This document shows, piece by piece, positions 9,319-18,384 of a DNA stretch of 64,000 nucleotides. Within the stretch, counting starts at the first letter, position 1. The number at the start of each line of letters is the position of its first letter. The position numbers were made by a program, and so were the translations under genes. The notes beneath the pieces are model-generated. The model was given only the letters and a program-made list of their open reading frames with translations, was not told the origin of the DNA and made no database searches. Source of the stretch: Candidatus Bathyarchaeota archaeon (GTDB lineage Archaea; Thermoproteota; Bathyarchaeia; Bathyarchaeales; Bathycorpusculaceae). Where the stretch lies: the NCBI GenBank assembly GCA_022865885.1, contig JALHSQ010000095.1:26953-90952 (forward strand), read 5' to 3'.

Positions 9319-10218
9319 CTAAGTCTTCCTACTTTTCTCTAGACAGCACAGCATCTCGAAGATGACCTTTGCAGCTTGAATAGCTGAGACGCCATTGTCA
9401 TAGTTGGGAGCAATTTCGACGACATCAAACCCTATCGTGCGTTTGTCAATTATTGAGGCTATGATGTCAAGTAAACAGTGTGGCTCTAAACCTTCAGGCT
9501 CTGGGTTCTGGGCAGCCGGTACGTAAGCCGGGTCGAGAACGTCCATGTCGATTGACAAGTATACATTTTCAGATTCTTCAAGTCTTTTCTTGAGTGTCTC
9601 TGTGATTCTTTCAGTTCCTTCATGTCTGATTTGTTGCGTGGAGAAGGACTCTATGCCCGCTTTCTTTGCATATGCCAATTCCTCTTTGCAGACTGCCCTA
9701 GTGCCAACTTCAATTATCCTCGCTGGTTCTACCTCTTCATTTATCCTTCTCATGAAAGTCGTATGTGAAAGCTTTAGACCCATAAACTCGTTCCGTAAGT
9801 CTAGATGCGCGTCGAAACTAACTATCGCTGTCTTTGCCGCTTTCTTCCCCAATCCTTTCGTAATTCCTAAAGTTATCGTGTGTTCTCCGCCGATTGTCAC
9901 AGGTTTTTTTCCTTTTTCTAGGATGGCTTTGGTGACCAGACTTGCTGCTTCCAACGTCTTCTTTGTATCGGTGGAAACATGCAGATCGCCTAAATCGTGC
10001 TGTTGTAGATCTTCAACATCCATGCCTGTGCGGAAACTGTAGGTTTCAATGTTGAGCGATGCTTGCCGAATCGCGTTGGGTCCGAATCTTGCGCCAGTTC
10101 TATAGGTGCTTGTAACGTCGAAAGGAATGCCCATTATCACATAGTCTGCTTTTTCGAAGGGTTTTTGGAAGCCGCTGAAGAAGTTTGATTGGGATACAAA
10201 GAGTTCGTAATCACTCAT
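9319..10218 (-). CDS. speB: Agmatinase-family ureohydrolase
   Basis: Mn-dependent hydrolase expected to split agmatine into putrescine and urea for polyamine synthesis. The binuclear metal ligands are all visible: GGEHT, FDAHLDLR and SIDMDVLDPAYVPA. At 299 residues it has normal length. Archaeal agmatinases often lie beside the translation factor aIF5A, but here the gene stands alone, convergent with the methyltransferase. The exact substrate (agmatine or another guanidino compound) cannot be read from sequence alone. Confidence 0.9.
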   Translation of the reverse strand: MSDYELFVSQSNFFSGFQKPFEKADYVIMGIPFDVTSTYRTGARFGPNAIRQASLNIETYSFRTGMDVEDLQQHDLGDLHVSTDTKKTLEAASLVTKAILEKGKKPVTIGGEHTITLGITKGLGKKAAKTAIVSFDAHLDLRNEFMGLKLSHTTFMRRINEEVEPARIIEVGTRAVCKEELAYAKKAGIESFSTQQIRHEGTERITETLKKRLEESENVYLSIDMDVLDPAYVPAAQNPEPEGLEPHCLLDIIASIIDKRTIGFDVVEIAPNYDNGVSAIQAAKVIFEMLCCLEKSRKT

Positions 10219-10547
10219 TTCAATGCTTCCTAGATGCTAGCCAATCTATTTTGTTTGTCTATTCTAAGCTTTTCTATTACCGACCTGCAATTTCTGCTAG
10301 TCAAGAATAGGTAACACTCCCAAAATATGTAGAAATGCGGGCTATGCTTGGATCTAATCAAACCGCGGATCCACACACAAGCCTGTAAAGAATCAATGCG
10401 GTGCATCACATCATAAGCAAGAATGAGATAGCGACAGAATTGCATAAGTTTGGGTTTGAAACCTGTACGTACGGAGTTGGTTAAGAGCCTAAAACATTAA
10501 ATTTATTAACGTTGGTGTCAATGCAATAACGTCAAAGGTGGCTAGAA
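10219..10547. other. Intergenic region with the promoter of the 10548 gene
   Basis: Separates the start of the minus-strand agmatinase from a plus-strand membrane protein, so it serves both promoters. An AT-rich TATA-like stretch TTTATTAA is at 10502-10509, about 40 bases before ATG 10548. A 71-codon minus-strand frame (10230-10445) is rich in rare residues and unlike a protein; I leave it out. Confidence 0.5.
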
Positions 10548-10904
10548 ATGTCATTTGTATCCAAACTCAGAATGGAGAGTGTCGGAATGCTTCTAGCAAT
10601 CGTTTTCTATGCGCTCGTTGGAGTAGTTTTCCTTGTGTTGTTGCCCTTCACCAGTTTTCCACCGCACATTGGTATAATCGGCATTTTTAGCTTGATAGCA
10701 GCCTATGGGGCGTTCAGGAAGAGAGGGTGGACAATTTGGTTTGCGATGATATTGTTCTGTATCGCCACAACGTTTTCAGTATACACACTCTACTATTACC
10801 TAATGATAGATTATCTTCTAGGTATAGGCACGTTAGTCTACCTTATTCTAACGTGGGTTTGCACTGTATACCTAGCAGCTAAGAGAAAATCCTTGGAATC
10901 ATAG
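10548..10904 (+). CDS. Small four-helix membrane protein of unknown function
   Basis: 118 residues with four strongly hydrophobic segments (about 15-37, 42-56, 62-82 and 88-110) joined by short charged turns, ending in AAKRKSLES. I do not recognise the family. It is preceded by GGTGG nine bases before the ATG and by a TATA-like box, so it is probably expressed as a single-gene unit. No enzymatic motif is visible. Its neighbours (agmatinase and moeA, both on the other strand) give no hint of its job. Confidence 0.75.
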   Translation: MSFVSKLRMESVGMLLAIVFYALVGVVFLVLLPFTSFPPHIGIIGIFSLIAAYGAFRKRGWTIWFAMILFCIATTFSVYTLYYYLMIDYLLGIGTLVYLILTWVCTVYLAAKRKSLES

Positions 10905-10964
10905 ATTTTTCTGCTTAGATCACCAAGGTTCTGGTTGTAAGTCCTTTTCATAGAGGTATTTCTA

Positions 10965-12260
10965 TTAGGTATTCTTCTCTCTTAAGAAGTGTTGAGGAAA
11001 CATATTCTCGTGCAATTGCGGCATGTCTTCGTCAAAAAGCTTCACTCTTACCTTTTCTTTTGCTTCGACAAATTGCTTGTTCTCGCCGATTTCCACAAAC
11101 CCGTCAGCCTTGGCAAGTGTAGTTATGGCGCCAGAAACCCCCGCAGAAGCGGGCTCAGCAACTAATCTGCTTGACTTGTCACGTTTCAGTTTGACCATGA
11201 CAAATGTTCGTCTTCCTTTCGCTGGGAACATTCTCATACCCGCAAGTGCCTCAACTTCCAAAGGTTCAGTAGGTTTTCTGCCAGACATAGCTTGGATTAG
11301 TGGGCGGACGAGCAGATGAAAAACTAATAATGCAGATGCAGGATGGCCTGGAAGCGAAAAGACGGGTTTCCCAGTCGCAGAAGCGATAGTCACGGGTTTT
11401 CCAGGCTTGATAGCGATTCCACATACGATGATACCTGGCTTTCCGAGCGAGTTTAAGACTCTTGGCATCACATCTTTCGGCCCTACCGAAACTCCACCAG
11501 ACGTAACAATCACATTTGCTGAAGTTAATGCGTTCTTCAGTGCCTTCTCCATTTCCGTCAAGCTATCTGGGAAGACGCCAAGATAGATGGGTTTTCCGCC
11601 ACTTTCGAGCACTGCAGTGCTCAGACTGTACGCGTTTATGTCATAGATTTTCCCTGGCTGTAGTTTCCTGCCGGGTTCTGTTATTTCTGCTCCCGAGGAA
11701 AGAACTGCGACATGCGGTGTAGCGTAGACTTTGACTTCTGCTAGGCCCATTGCTGCAAGAACGCCGATCTCTCTTGGTTTGAGCATCTGTCCTCTTTCAA
11801 GGGCAGTCTCGCCTTTTTTTATGTCTGTTCCAGCTTTCATGACGTTTTCGCTTTTTGTGACCATGGTGAAAACCTCAAGATCCCCATTTTTCCGATCTGC
11901 GTGTTCTAACATGACGACGGCGTTTGCACCAATGGGTATGGGTGCTCCTGTGACGATCTCCGCAGCTTCACTCTGCTTAATCATGGTTTTTGGTTTTTCT
12001 CCTGCACTGATTAATCCAACGATCCTTAATCTTGCAGGCTTGTTTTCTTCTGCTCCAATGGTGTCTTTGGCTCTCACTGCGTATCCATCAACTGTTGAGC
12101 GGCTAAAGGGTGGGATATTTTGCTTTGAGACAATGTCTTGTGCAAGGATACGTTCAAAGGCATCTAGAAGCTTGATTTTCTCGATTTCTAAAGGCTTGGG
12201 TGGAAAATGTTGCTGGATAATTCGCTTCGCCTCGCTGAGAGTTACCAGTTTTCTGAACAT
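10965..12260 (-). CDS. moeA: Molybdopterin molybdenumtransferase MoeA, copy 1
   Basis: Inserts molybdate (or tungstate) into adenylylated molybdopterin. The order of MoeA motifs is complete: VDGYAVRA, VTGAPIPIGANAVV, the central MoCF-binding fold with TSGGVSVGPKDVMP, SLPGHPASALL, and the C-terminal beta barrel (RRTFVMVKL, GSGAI-type GVSGAI). 431 residues. It overlaps the upstream paralogue by 19 bases and is translated after it. Of the two copies this one has the more canonical GAPIP and PGHPAS motifs, so it is the better candidate for the metal-insertion step. Confidence 0.93.
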   Translation of the reverse strand: MFRKLVTLSEAKRIIQQHFPPKPLEIEKIKLLDAFERILAQDIVSKQNIPPFSRSTVDGYAVRAKDTIGAEENKPARLRIVGLISAGEKPKTMIKQSEAAEIVTGAPIPIGANAVVMLEHADRKNGDLEVFTMVTKSENVMKAGTDIKKGETALERGQMLKPREIGVLAAMGLAEVKVYATPHVAVLSSGAEITEPGRKLQPGKIYDINAYSLSTAVLESGGKPIYLGVFPDSLTEMEKALKNALTSANVIVTSGGVSVGPKDVMPRVLNSLGKPGIIVCGIAIKPGKPVTIASATGKPVFSLPGHPASALLVFHLLVRPLIQAMSGRKPTEPLEVEALAGMRMFPAKGRRTFVMVKLKRDKSSRLVAEPASAGVSGAITTLAKADGFVEIGENKQFVEAKEKVRVKLFDEDMPQLHENMFPQHFLREKNT

Positions 12261-13501
12261 TCTTTACCAACCATTTTAACATCATCAAATAGGTGCACTA
12301 ACACTTTTTCTCCGTTTTCAACGCCTTCCCGGTTTTCTGGGATAATAGTGTAACCATTAGACATCGTCATTGTTGATATTGCTCCAGAGCCTTTAGTGCT
12401 TATCGGTTTAGCGAAGAACTCACCATCTTGTTGGAATACGAAGACCCGCGCAAAGGTTCTTCTCCCGAGGGTCGACGTGATTTTCTTCGTAACTTTTGCA
12501 TTCAGAGAAGGGCGTGACTCTTCTTGTTTCAGACCGAGAAGCATGCAGATTACTGGTCTGGCAAAAGTTTCAAAGCCGATCATTGATGCGACGGGATTTC
12601 CTGAGAGAATCACAATTGGTTTGCCGTTTGCCACTGCTAAGGCCGTTGGCATGCCTGGCCGCATCGCTATTCCATGGACGATGATGCCGGGTTTTCCAAT
12701 TTTACTAACGGTTTCTGGGACCAAATCAGGGGCGCCGACGCTGGTTCCACCAGTAGTTATTATCATGTCAGCTGTGAATCCGCTTGTCAACTTCTGTAAA
12801 ATGTCTTTGGAGTTGTCTCTTGCGATGCCCAAATCTAAAGGCTCAGCCCTCAACTCTTCGCAAAGAGCTGAGATGATATGCTTGTTTGCGTCAAACACCT
12901 GGTTTTCTCTAGATCTGTTTCCTGCTTCTACTAATTCGTTGCCTGTTGTCAGGATCGCCACCTTGGGTTTTTCATAGACTCTGATTTCGGTTATGCCTAG
13001 TGCGGCTATCAATCCCAAATGTTGAGGCCTTAGGCGTGTTCCCGTTCTCACTGCTGTTTCTCGCTTTTTGATGTCTTCTCCTTTCTTCGAAACATTTTCG
13101 CCTGGTGCCAGTGGTATCCATATTTCGACTTTGTCCTTGATTTGCCTAGTGTTTTCCAACATTACGGCTGTGTTTGCGCCTTGCGGAGTTGGGTTTCCGG
13201 TCCAAATTCTCTTTGTTTCTTTGGAGCCTATTTTGTTCTTAGTAGTTATGGTCATTGTTATCGGATTAAATTGTGAGGCATCTATGGTGTCATTGGCCCT
13301 GACTGCGTATCCGTCTACAGCGGATCTGTCAACTCTTGGCAGATCGTTTTGAGCAACGATTTCTTCAGCTATTACTCGACCTAAAGCCGAGTCTAAAGGT
13401 ATGGAAACAGTTTTCAATCTCTTCGTTTGGATTGCCCCTAAGAATACTCTTAACGCTTCGTTGACGGGCTTTAATTCTTGGAATCCTTTAAGTCGCGTCA
13501 A
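12242..13501 (-). CDS. moeA: Molybdopterin molybdenumtransferase MoeA paralogue, copy 2
   Basis: Second MoeA family protein, 419 residues, first gene of the pair. Motifs are VDGYAVRA, WTGNPTPQGANTAV (canonical form TGAPIP), TTGGTSVGAPDLVP and LSGNPVASMIG (canonical form PGNPVA), then the C-terminal domain ending GSGAISTMTMSNGY. Archaeal genomes commonly keep two MoeA paralogues, thought to favour molybdenum and tungsten or to act as a pair. The two copies here are clearly diverged, not a recent duplication. Both are intact. No MoaA, MoaC or ModABC gene is in the window. Confidence 0.92.
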   Translation of the reverse strand: MTRLKGFQELKPVNEALRVFLGAIQTKRLKTVSIPLDSALGRVIAEEIVAQNDLPRVDRSAVDGYAVRANDTIDASQFNPITMTITTKNKIGSKETKRIWTGNPTPQGANTAVMLENTRQIKDKVEIWIPLAPGENVSKKGEDIKKRETAVRTGTRLRPQHLGLIAALGITEIRVYEKPKVAILTTGNELVEAGNRSRENQVFDANKHIISALCEELRAEPLDLGIARDNSKDILQKLTSGFTADMIITTGGTSVGAPDLVPETVSKIGKPGIIVHGIAMRPGMPTALAVANGKPIVILSGNPVASMIGFETFARPVICMLLGLKQEESRPSLNAKVTKKITSTLGRRTFARVFVFQQDGEFFAKPISTKGSGAISTMTMSNGYTIIPENREGVENGEKVLVHLFDDVKMVGKECSENW

Positions 13502-13549
13502 AATACGTACCCGAAAACAGCACTGCGAGACTCGATAAAAACGTATCCA

Positions 13550-14407
13550 TCAAAGTAAATCTAGGAGGGTATCACGCATTCTTATCGCATCCAAATCTAG
13601 CATTGGACTTTCGCTTATTATGACGGGTCTTAACTTGAATTCGGTTATGATTCTTGCGAGCATTGTGAAATCCGGTCCATACTTCTCTTCTTCTAAAGTA
13701 TGATGTCGTCGTTCTCCTTTATCTGTGAACTCGATTTTCGTGAAATGGCAATGCATGTCTCTAGTGGCTTCTGTTCCCAGCTGTCTCTCGATTTCTTCTA
13801 CAGTCTCGCGGAAATCCTCAAGTGTTCTTAGTCGACCTCCGTCTCTTGCATGCAGATGCGACCAGTCGACTACTAGCTGAGTCTGCTCCACTTCTCTGCA
13901 CAAATCCAAAACCTCCTTCAGGCTTCCGAACTGAGAGCGTTTGCCCATCGTCTCAGGGCCAATCTTAACATTCCTGATTCCCATGTTTCTCATGGTTTCA
14001 ACGATCTCTTTCAAGACTTTCAGGCAATTTCTGAAAGCCTCTCTTTGCGGTTTCTTACCGTAGAAACCAGGATGGAAGACTACTACGTAGGCGTTCATCC
14101 ATTCTGCTGCCGTAGCACATGCAAGCAGGCGTTTCTTGCTTGCTTCAACAATCCTCTCTTCACCACAGAAGTTTATGAAGTATGAACCATGAAGGCTCAA
14201 CAAGATATCGTTCTTCTTGGCTTGGGCACCGAACTTCTCTGCATCTTCTTTCTTTATCTGCGGTTTTCCACCCCAAAAGATAGCTTCATACTCAAAAGCG
14301 TCTAGTCTTTCTTCTCGCAAGAGTGTCAGAACGTCTTCTAGAGTCGCATTTATGTATCTGAACTTCGGAGGAACGCCGGCCGGACCAAATCTAGGATGGT
14401 CGGCCAC
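13550..14407 (-). CDS. Endonuclease IV-like TIM-barrel protein (AP endonuclease family 2)
   Basis: Xylose-isomerase-like TIM barrel resembling endonuclease IV (Nfo), which cuts DNA at abasic sites. Metal-ligand positions can be followed in order: LHGSY, FHPGFYG, GPETMGK, VVDWSHLHA, CHFTKIEF and SESPML. The match to Nfo is distant (GPETMG instead of LENTAG), so a sugar isomerase-like role is possible. The frame can begin at ATG 14467, but a near-perfect AAGGAGG (14414-14420) lies seven bases before GTG 14407, and the protein then begins MADHPRFGPAG. That start removes a 44-base overlap with the upstream gene and is my choice. Confidence 0.78.
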   Translation of the reverse strand: MADHPRFGPAGVPPKFRYINATLEDVLTLLREERLDAFEYEAIFWGGKPQIKKEDAEKFGAQAKKNDILLSLHGSYFINFCGEERIVEASKKRLLACATAAEWMNAYVVVFHPGFYGKKPQREAFRNCLKVLKEIVETMRNMGIRNVKIGPETMGKRSQFGSLKEVLDLCREVEQTQLVVDWSHLHARDGGRLRTLEDFRETVEEIERQLGTEATRDMHCHFTKIEFTDKGERRHHTLEEEKYGPDFTMLARIITEFKLRPVIISESPMLDLDAIRMRDTLLDLL

Positions 14408-14423
14408 ATACAAACCTCCTTCT

Positions 14424-15203
14424 CTATCTTCTCTTGTATCGATAGTGTTTTTGTCCATATTCCCCATAGAGCAGGGCTATGAAAGCGGTTATCCATGCAG
14501 CTATGTTCTGAAAGACAAGGTATTTTCCAGGATCATCCAGACCGGCTAATGGCTGGATTAGATTGCCAAGGCTGGATCCAAAATCTCTGAGTCCTGGGGC
14601 AGCCGCCAACAAAGCGTTGTTTATGGCTGAGAAAGTCGAGCCTACGGATGCCACTGCCTCTCCTGTTCCCCTTACGAAGTCGAGAAACGAGGGATTGTTC
14701 TGGTACAGGTTGCTGATGCTTTGATAGATCAATCGTGGATAAGCGAGAAGCGAGATGACTAGAATGAGCACTACAAAAACCGCAAGAACAACCGACGCAC
14801 TTCTTACGATCGCTTTGGTCGACCTTGCTTTAAAGAGATTTATTTTGTGCTCTCTTTCTTTGTTCCTAGGTTGTCCGGGTTTTACCTTCGTTGCTTCAAC
14901 AGGTTTAATGAGGATTCTTCGAGATAAATAACTCCATGTGGCAACAAGTGTGATAACGACTGCGGCTGGAACCAAGTGGAAAAGTGGGCTAACTGCAAAC
15001 GGCAAGTTCCAATCGGTTCCTGGGAGCTTTTGTAGTTGCAGCAGTGTTTCATCTTTGACACCTATACTTATTGCGTAAACGACAATCAAATACTCGACAA
15101 ATGCTCCTGCTATGAGAAGCAAGAGTAGGCCTGATATGCCTTTTATTCTGGTCCAAATTCTCATGGTGCGGCTTAAAAAATTTTGAGTTGACATCTTCTT
15201 CAC
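14424..15203 (-). CDS. Membrane protein of unknown function
   Basis: 259 residues with about four hydrophobic segments (near 22-46, 70-90, 130-158 and 232-250) and a basic cytoplasmic stretch around residue 100-125 (KPGQPRNKEREHK). Between helices three and four there is a long, probably external, region rich in Ser, Asn and Gly. I do not recognise the family. It sits 16 bases upstream of the endonuclease IV-like gene on the same strand, so the two are likely co-transcribed, but no functional link is evident. Confidence 0.75.
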   Translation of the reverse strand: MKKMSTQNFLSRTMRIWTRIKGISGLLLLLIAGAFVEYLIVVYAISIGVKDETLLQLQKLPGTDWNLPFAVSPLFHLVPAAVVITLVATWSYLSRRILIKPVEATKVKPGQPRNKEREHKINLFKARSTKAIVRSASVVLAVFVVLILVISLLAYPRLIYQSISNLYQNNPSFLDFVRGTGEAVASVGSTFSAINNALLAAAPGLRDFGSSLGNLIQPLAGLDDPGKYLVFQNIAAWITAFIALLYGEYGQKHYRYKRR

Positions 15204-15521
15204 CGATCCAATTTTCTGTTCATTATCAGATTTGGTTTATGGGTGTTCTAACTAAAAAACGCGACGGTGGAAGCTCCCTGAGCAGTTACCTTTTTTTCCG
15301 TGAAGAAAGAACTTCTATAAACCAGTTTGGCAAACGTTTGATTTAATTCTCTGAGATGCCGTTGCAGGAAAAAGAAGCGTAACTCGCTTTGTTGACTAAG
15401 ACAATTATGGAAACATTCTTGACACATTAGAGCGTATCGCCACTATTCCAATAGGAATCCATGGGCTATGATGGTGGAAAGTTTTTGTCGCCTTGTCTAG
15501 GTCGCCCGTAGCACATGTCTC
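15204..15521. other. Intergenic region, nothing recognised
   Basis: About 320 bases upstream of the minus-strand membrane protein gene and downstream of the small zinc-ribbon gene. No open frame of note, RNA gene or repeat is visible beyond short T runs near 15291-15297. Confidence 0.4.
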
Positions 15522-15692
15522 TCATCCTTTCGTCAATGGAAATTCGTGGCCACACTTTGGGCATTTTGCCATTTCGCAATGCACAGACGATTGGCATCCG
15601 GCGCAAGCGAAGGCTCTGCCATACGTTATATCAAAGGAAAAACCGCATTTGGGACACTTTGTTAGGTTCTTTGTGCGCGAATTCAATCGCAC
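15522..15692 (-). CDS. 56-residue zinc-ribbon protein
   Basis: Short gene easily missed by length cutoffs. From GTG 15692 it reads 56 codons to a TGA at 15522-15524. It has three cysteine pairs: KCPKCGF, ACAGCQ plus VHCEMA, and KCPKCGHEF, ending LTKG. The arrangement CxxC - CxxC-x5-C - CxxC resembles small zinc ribbons found near ferrous-iron transport (FeoA/FeoB) genes in archaea, a similarity I recall and cannot check here. No Feo gene is nearby. A frame on the opposite strand covers the same bases (15493-15705), but the spaced CPKC motifs show which strand is coding. Confidence 0.7.
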   Translation of the reverse strand: MRLNSRTKNLTKCPKCGFSFDITYGRAFACAGCQSSVHCEMAKCPKCGHEFPLTKG

Positions 15693-15947
15693 TCACTTTC
15701 TTTAGAGGAACCATTTGCTAGGTGTCAGAAAAACCTTCTGTGAAGCGAAACTGGGGCGCATGTCTAGAACGATTCTTACATTCCATGAGGAGTCCAAATT
15801 GGGACAAAGGCTCGTGACTACCATTAGATAACTGAACCGAGAAATGTCCTTCGCAGAAAACACCAGTATAAGCATACTGAAGGAGCAGAATATGCGATAA
15901 TCGTTAAGTAAACAGATAATTCCCAGCATCGGTTTCTGCTAGTAAGG

Positions 15948-15955
15948 TTTAAATA
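15948..15955 (+). promoter_or_regulatory. TATA box of the ribosomal protein/RNA polymerase operon
   Basis: TTTAAATA preceded by AAGG, a good archaeal TATA box about 60 bases before the S13 start codon. Transcription would begin near 15980. It drives the long plus-strand run starting with rps13. The 255 bases between the zinc-ribbon start and this box hold nothing else I recognise. Confidence 0.7.
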
Positions 15956-16007
15956 AAGTCCGGGTTATTTCCGTAGTTAGCTTCAAACGATATTTGGATG
16001 TTAACAA

Positions 16008-16484
16008 ATGTCAGAAGAATTTCGACATATACTTCGAATAATAGACGCAGACGTAGATGGCACGTTGAAGGCGTCTTACGCATTATCAAAAGTCAAAGGA
16101 GTAGGCTCAATCCTTGCAAATGCGATCCTAAGGAAAGCTGGAGTAGACCCAGATAAGAGAGCAGGTTTTCTCACAGAAGCAGAAATCGAAAAAGTAGAGG
16201 AAATGGTCAAGGATCCAACAAAGCAAGGATTACCGTCTTGGCTTTTCAATAGACGAAAAGATACTGAAACGGGAAAAGATGCACATCTGATCAGCGCAGA
16301 CCTTGTTTTGAGGACGAAAATGGATATAGACCAGATGAAGAACATAAAATCATGGCGTGGGTATCGCCATGCTTATGGGCTGAAGGTGCGTGGTCAGAGA
16401 ACCAAGACAACCGGAAGGGCAGGAAAAGCTCTAGGAGTTAAGAAGAAAGATCTTGTGCGACGAGCTCCTGCGGAGAGTAAGTAG
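16008..16484 (+). CDS. rps13: 30S ribosomal protein S13
   Basis: Small-subunit head protein contacting tRNA and the large subunit (bridge B1). 158 residues, normal archaeal length, with the helix-two-turns-helix segment [14 protein letters not shown] and the basic C-terminal tail [18 protein letters not shown] that reaches the P site. First gene of the operon, followed two bases later by S4. Confidence 0.97.
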   Translation: MSEEFRHILRIIDADVDGTLKASYALSKVKGVGSILANAILRKAGVDPDKRAGFLTEAEIEKVEEMVKDPTKQGLPSWLFNRRKDTETGKDAHLISADLVLRTKMDIDQMKNIKSWRGYRHAYGLKVRGQRTKTTGRAGKALGVKKKDLVRRAPAESK

Positions 16485-16486
16485 TT

Positions 16487-17053
16487 ATGGGCGATCCAAA
16501 GAAACAAAGAAGAAAATACGACACTCCGCGTTTCCCTTGGCGAACCGACACATTACAGGAAGAACTCAAGCTCCTAGGGCAATATGGACTGAGAAACAAA
16601 CATGAATTATGGTTACATGAAACGACGCTATCCAACTTCAGAGGAAATGCACGCTCGCTAATCGGCAGACCGGCTGAAGAACGCAAGAAAATGGAAAACG
16701 AGCTTGTTCTTCGCTTGAAGAAAATTGGCATCCTCAGCGGAACAGCAGTCCTAGACGACGTTCTTGACTTGACGATAGAGGATCTACTTGAACGCAGACT
16801 CCAAACGATCGTGTTCCGAAAAGGCCTAGCAAAGACGATTCACCAATGTCGCCAGCTCATAACGCACGGACATGTAACAATCGGAGATCGACGAGTCACA
16901 ATACCAAGCTATATTGTTGCGAAAAGCGAAGAACCACAGATAGTTTACACGCCGAAGAGTCCGCTTGCGAATCCAAGTCACCCTCTGCGGCAAACCATAT
17001 CCATTGTAGCCACGTCGGAAACGAAAACAGGAGAGGTACAACCTGAGGAATAG
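16487..17053 (+). CDS. rps4: 30S ribosomal protein S4
   Basis: Primary 16S rRNA-binding protein at the 5' domain. 188 residues with the S4 RNA-binding domain around residues 103-165 ([20 protein letters not shown], then [13 protein letters not shown]) and an archaeal N terminus starting [15 protein letters not shown]. It lies between S13 and S11 with two-base gaps on each side, the conserved archaeal order. Confidence 0.97.
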   Translation: MGDPKKQRRKYDTPRFPWRTDTLQEELKLLGQYGLRNKHELWLHETTLSNFRGNARSLIGRPAEERKKMENELVLRLKKIGILSGTAVLDDVLDLTIEDLLERRLQTIVFRKGLAKTIHQCRQLITHGHVTIGDRRVTIPSYIVAKSEEPQIVYTPKSPLANPSHPLRQTISIVATSETKTGEVQPEE

Positions 17054-17055
17054 AA

Positions 17056-17454
17056 ATGAGTAGCAAGAAAAACGAGAAATGGGCTGTAGTCCACATTTTC
17101 AGTTCCTACAATAACACATTGATCCATATAACAGACATTTCAGGTGCAGAAACAATAGCAAGAACGTCTGGTGGAATGTTCGTGAAGGCAGATAGACTGG
17201 AGTCTTCTCCATACGCAGCAATGCGAGCAGCAACAGCAGCAGCGGACGTAGCCAAAGACAAAGGAATAACAGCAATACACATCAAGGTGAGAGCACCTGG
17301 AGGATCAGGACCAAGAACTCCCGGTCCAGGTGCACAGGCAGCCATAAGGGCTTTGGCAAGGTCAGGCTTCCGTATAGAACGTATAGAAGAGATTACGCCA
17401 ATACCACATGATGGAACACGGAGACCGGGTGGCAGAAGAGGAAGAAGAGTCTAG
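17056..17454 (+). CDS. rps11: 30S ribosomal protein S11
   Basis: Platform protein near the 3' end of 16S rRNA. 132 residues with [15 protein letters not shown], the GGMFVKADR segment and the C-terminal [16 protein letters not shown] signature typical of archaeal/eukaryotic S11/uS11. A roughly 105-base gap follows before rpoD, so an additional internal promoter is possible there. Confidence 0.97.
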   Translation: MSSKKNEKWAVVHIFSSYNNTLIHITDISGAETIARTSGGMFVKADRLESSPYAAMRAATAAADVAKDKGITAIHIKVRAPGGSGPRTPGPGAQAAIRALARSGFRIERIEEITPIPHDGTRRPGGRRGRRV

Positions 17455-17559
17455 TCCCGCCAACGATATTCTCCCACAACAGAAAAATTGAAATAAAGCA
17501 CCAATATTCTATTGAAGGGCATCGTAATTACCATAGGGTGTCACGGAGTGTCCAAATAA

Positions 17560-18384
17560 GTGGAAATAAGAGTGCTTGAAAAAAACGACAGGAACATGCG
17601 TTTACTTATTCGAGACGTTGACGTCCCCTATATGAACGCCCTGAGGAGAACTATAACTTCTGCAGTTCCATGTATGGCAGTTGATGAGGCAGTAATTCTT
17701 GAGAATTCCTCTGTGATGCCGGATGAAACAATAGCTCATAGGCTTGGACTCATTCCGCTTAAAACTGATCTCGAAAGCTACACTCTGCCAGAAGAGTGTG
17801 AATGCAAAAGTGAATTTGGATGCAATCTCTGCAGGGTAACTCTCACATTGGACGTAGAAGCTAAGGAAGGGACAAGACCCGTTTACTCAGGCGAACTAGT
17901 CTCGGAAAACAAAGATGTATCGCCTGTAAGCGACAAAATCCCAATAGTGAAACTAGCCAAAGAACAGAGGCTCAGACTAGAAGCTTATGCAAGACTTGGC
18001 AGAGGGAAAAACCACGCAAAATGGCAACCTGTTTCCATGTGCGCATACAAATACTACCCGAAAATAGAAATCTCAAGCAAGAACTGTGATGCTTGTGGAA
18101 AATGCGTGGAGATATGCCCGAAAAAAGTGCTGGCAACCAAGGACAAGAAAATAGAAATCGTCAACCTAATGTCCTGCACACTATGCCAAGACTGCGTTAA
18201 AACTTGTCCAAAAGAGAAGTCAGCAATAAAGGTCGGTTGGGAAGAAAACACATTTATATTTAGTTTGGAATCTACGGGTGCGCTTCCTCCTGAGAGGATA
18301 ATGGCAGAAGCCGTCAGAATCTTGGAAAAAGATCTAAAGGAATTCGAGAGTCAAATCAAGGTGAGAAAGAGTGAAGAAAGTTAA
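17560..18384 (+). CDS. rpoD: RNA polymerase subunit D with a two-cluster ferredoxin insert
   Basis: Alpha-like assembly subunit (Rpo3) that pairs with subunit L to start core polymerase assembly. 274 residues from GTG 17560. The dimerisation part begins RNMRLLIRDVDVPYMNALRR. An inserted ferredoxin-like domain holds two complete four-cysteine motifs, CDACGKCVEICPK and CTLCQDCVKTCPK (about residues 177-220), so two [4Fe-4S] clusters could bind. A further cysteine group ECECKSEFGCNLC lies near residue 85. Some archaea have lost these ligands; here all are kept. It overlaps L18e by 14 bases. Confidence 0.96.
   Translation: MEIRVLEKNDRNMRLLIRDVDVPYMNALRRTITSAVPCMAVDEAVILENSSVMPDETIAHRLGLIPLKTDLESYTLPEECECKSEFGCNLCRVTLTLDVEAKEGTRPVYSGELVSENKDVSPVSDKIPIVKLAKEQRLRLEAYARLGRGKNHAKWQPVSMCAYKYYPKIEISSKNCDACGKCVEICPKKVLATKDKKIEIVNLMSCTLCQDCVKTCPKEKSAIKVGWEENTFIFSLESTGALPPERIMAEAVRILEKDLKEFESQIKVRKSEES

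Noticed and set aside
10230..10445. 71-codon minus-strand frame
   Set aside because: Composition unlike a protein and no ribosome-binding site.
15702..15929. 75-codon minus-strand frame upstream of the zinc-ribbon gene
   Set aside because: No motif, no good ribosome-binding site, and it overlaps the probable promoter region.
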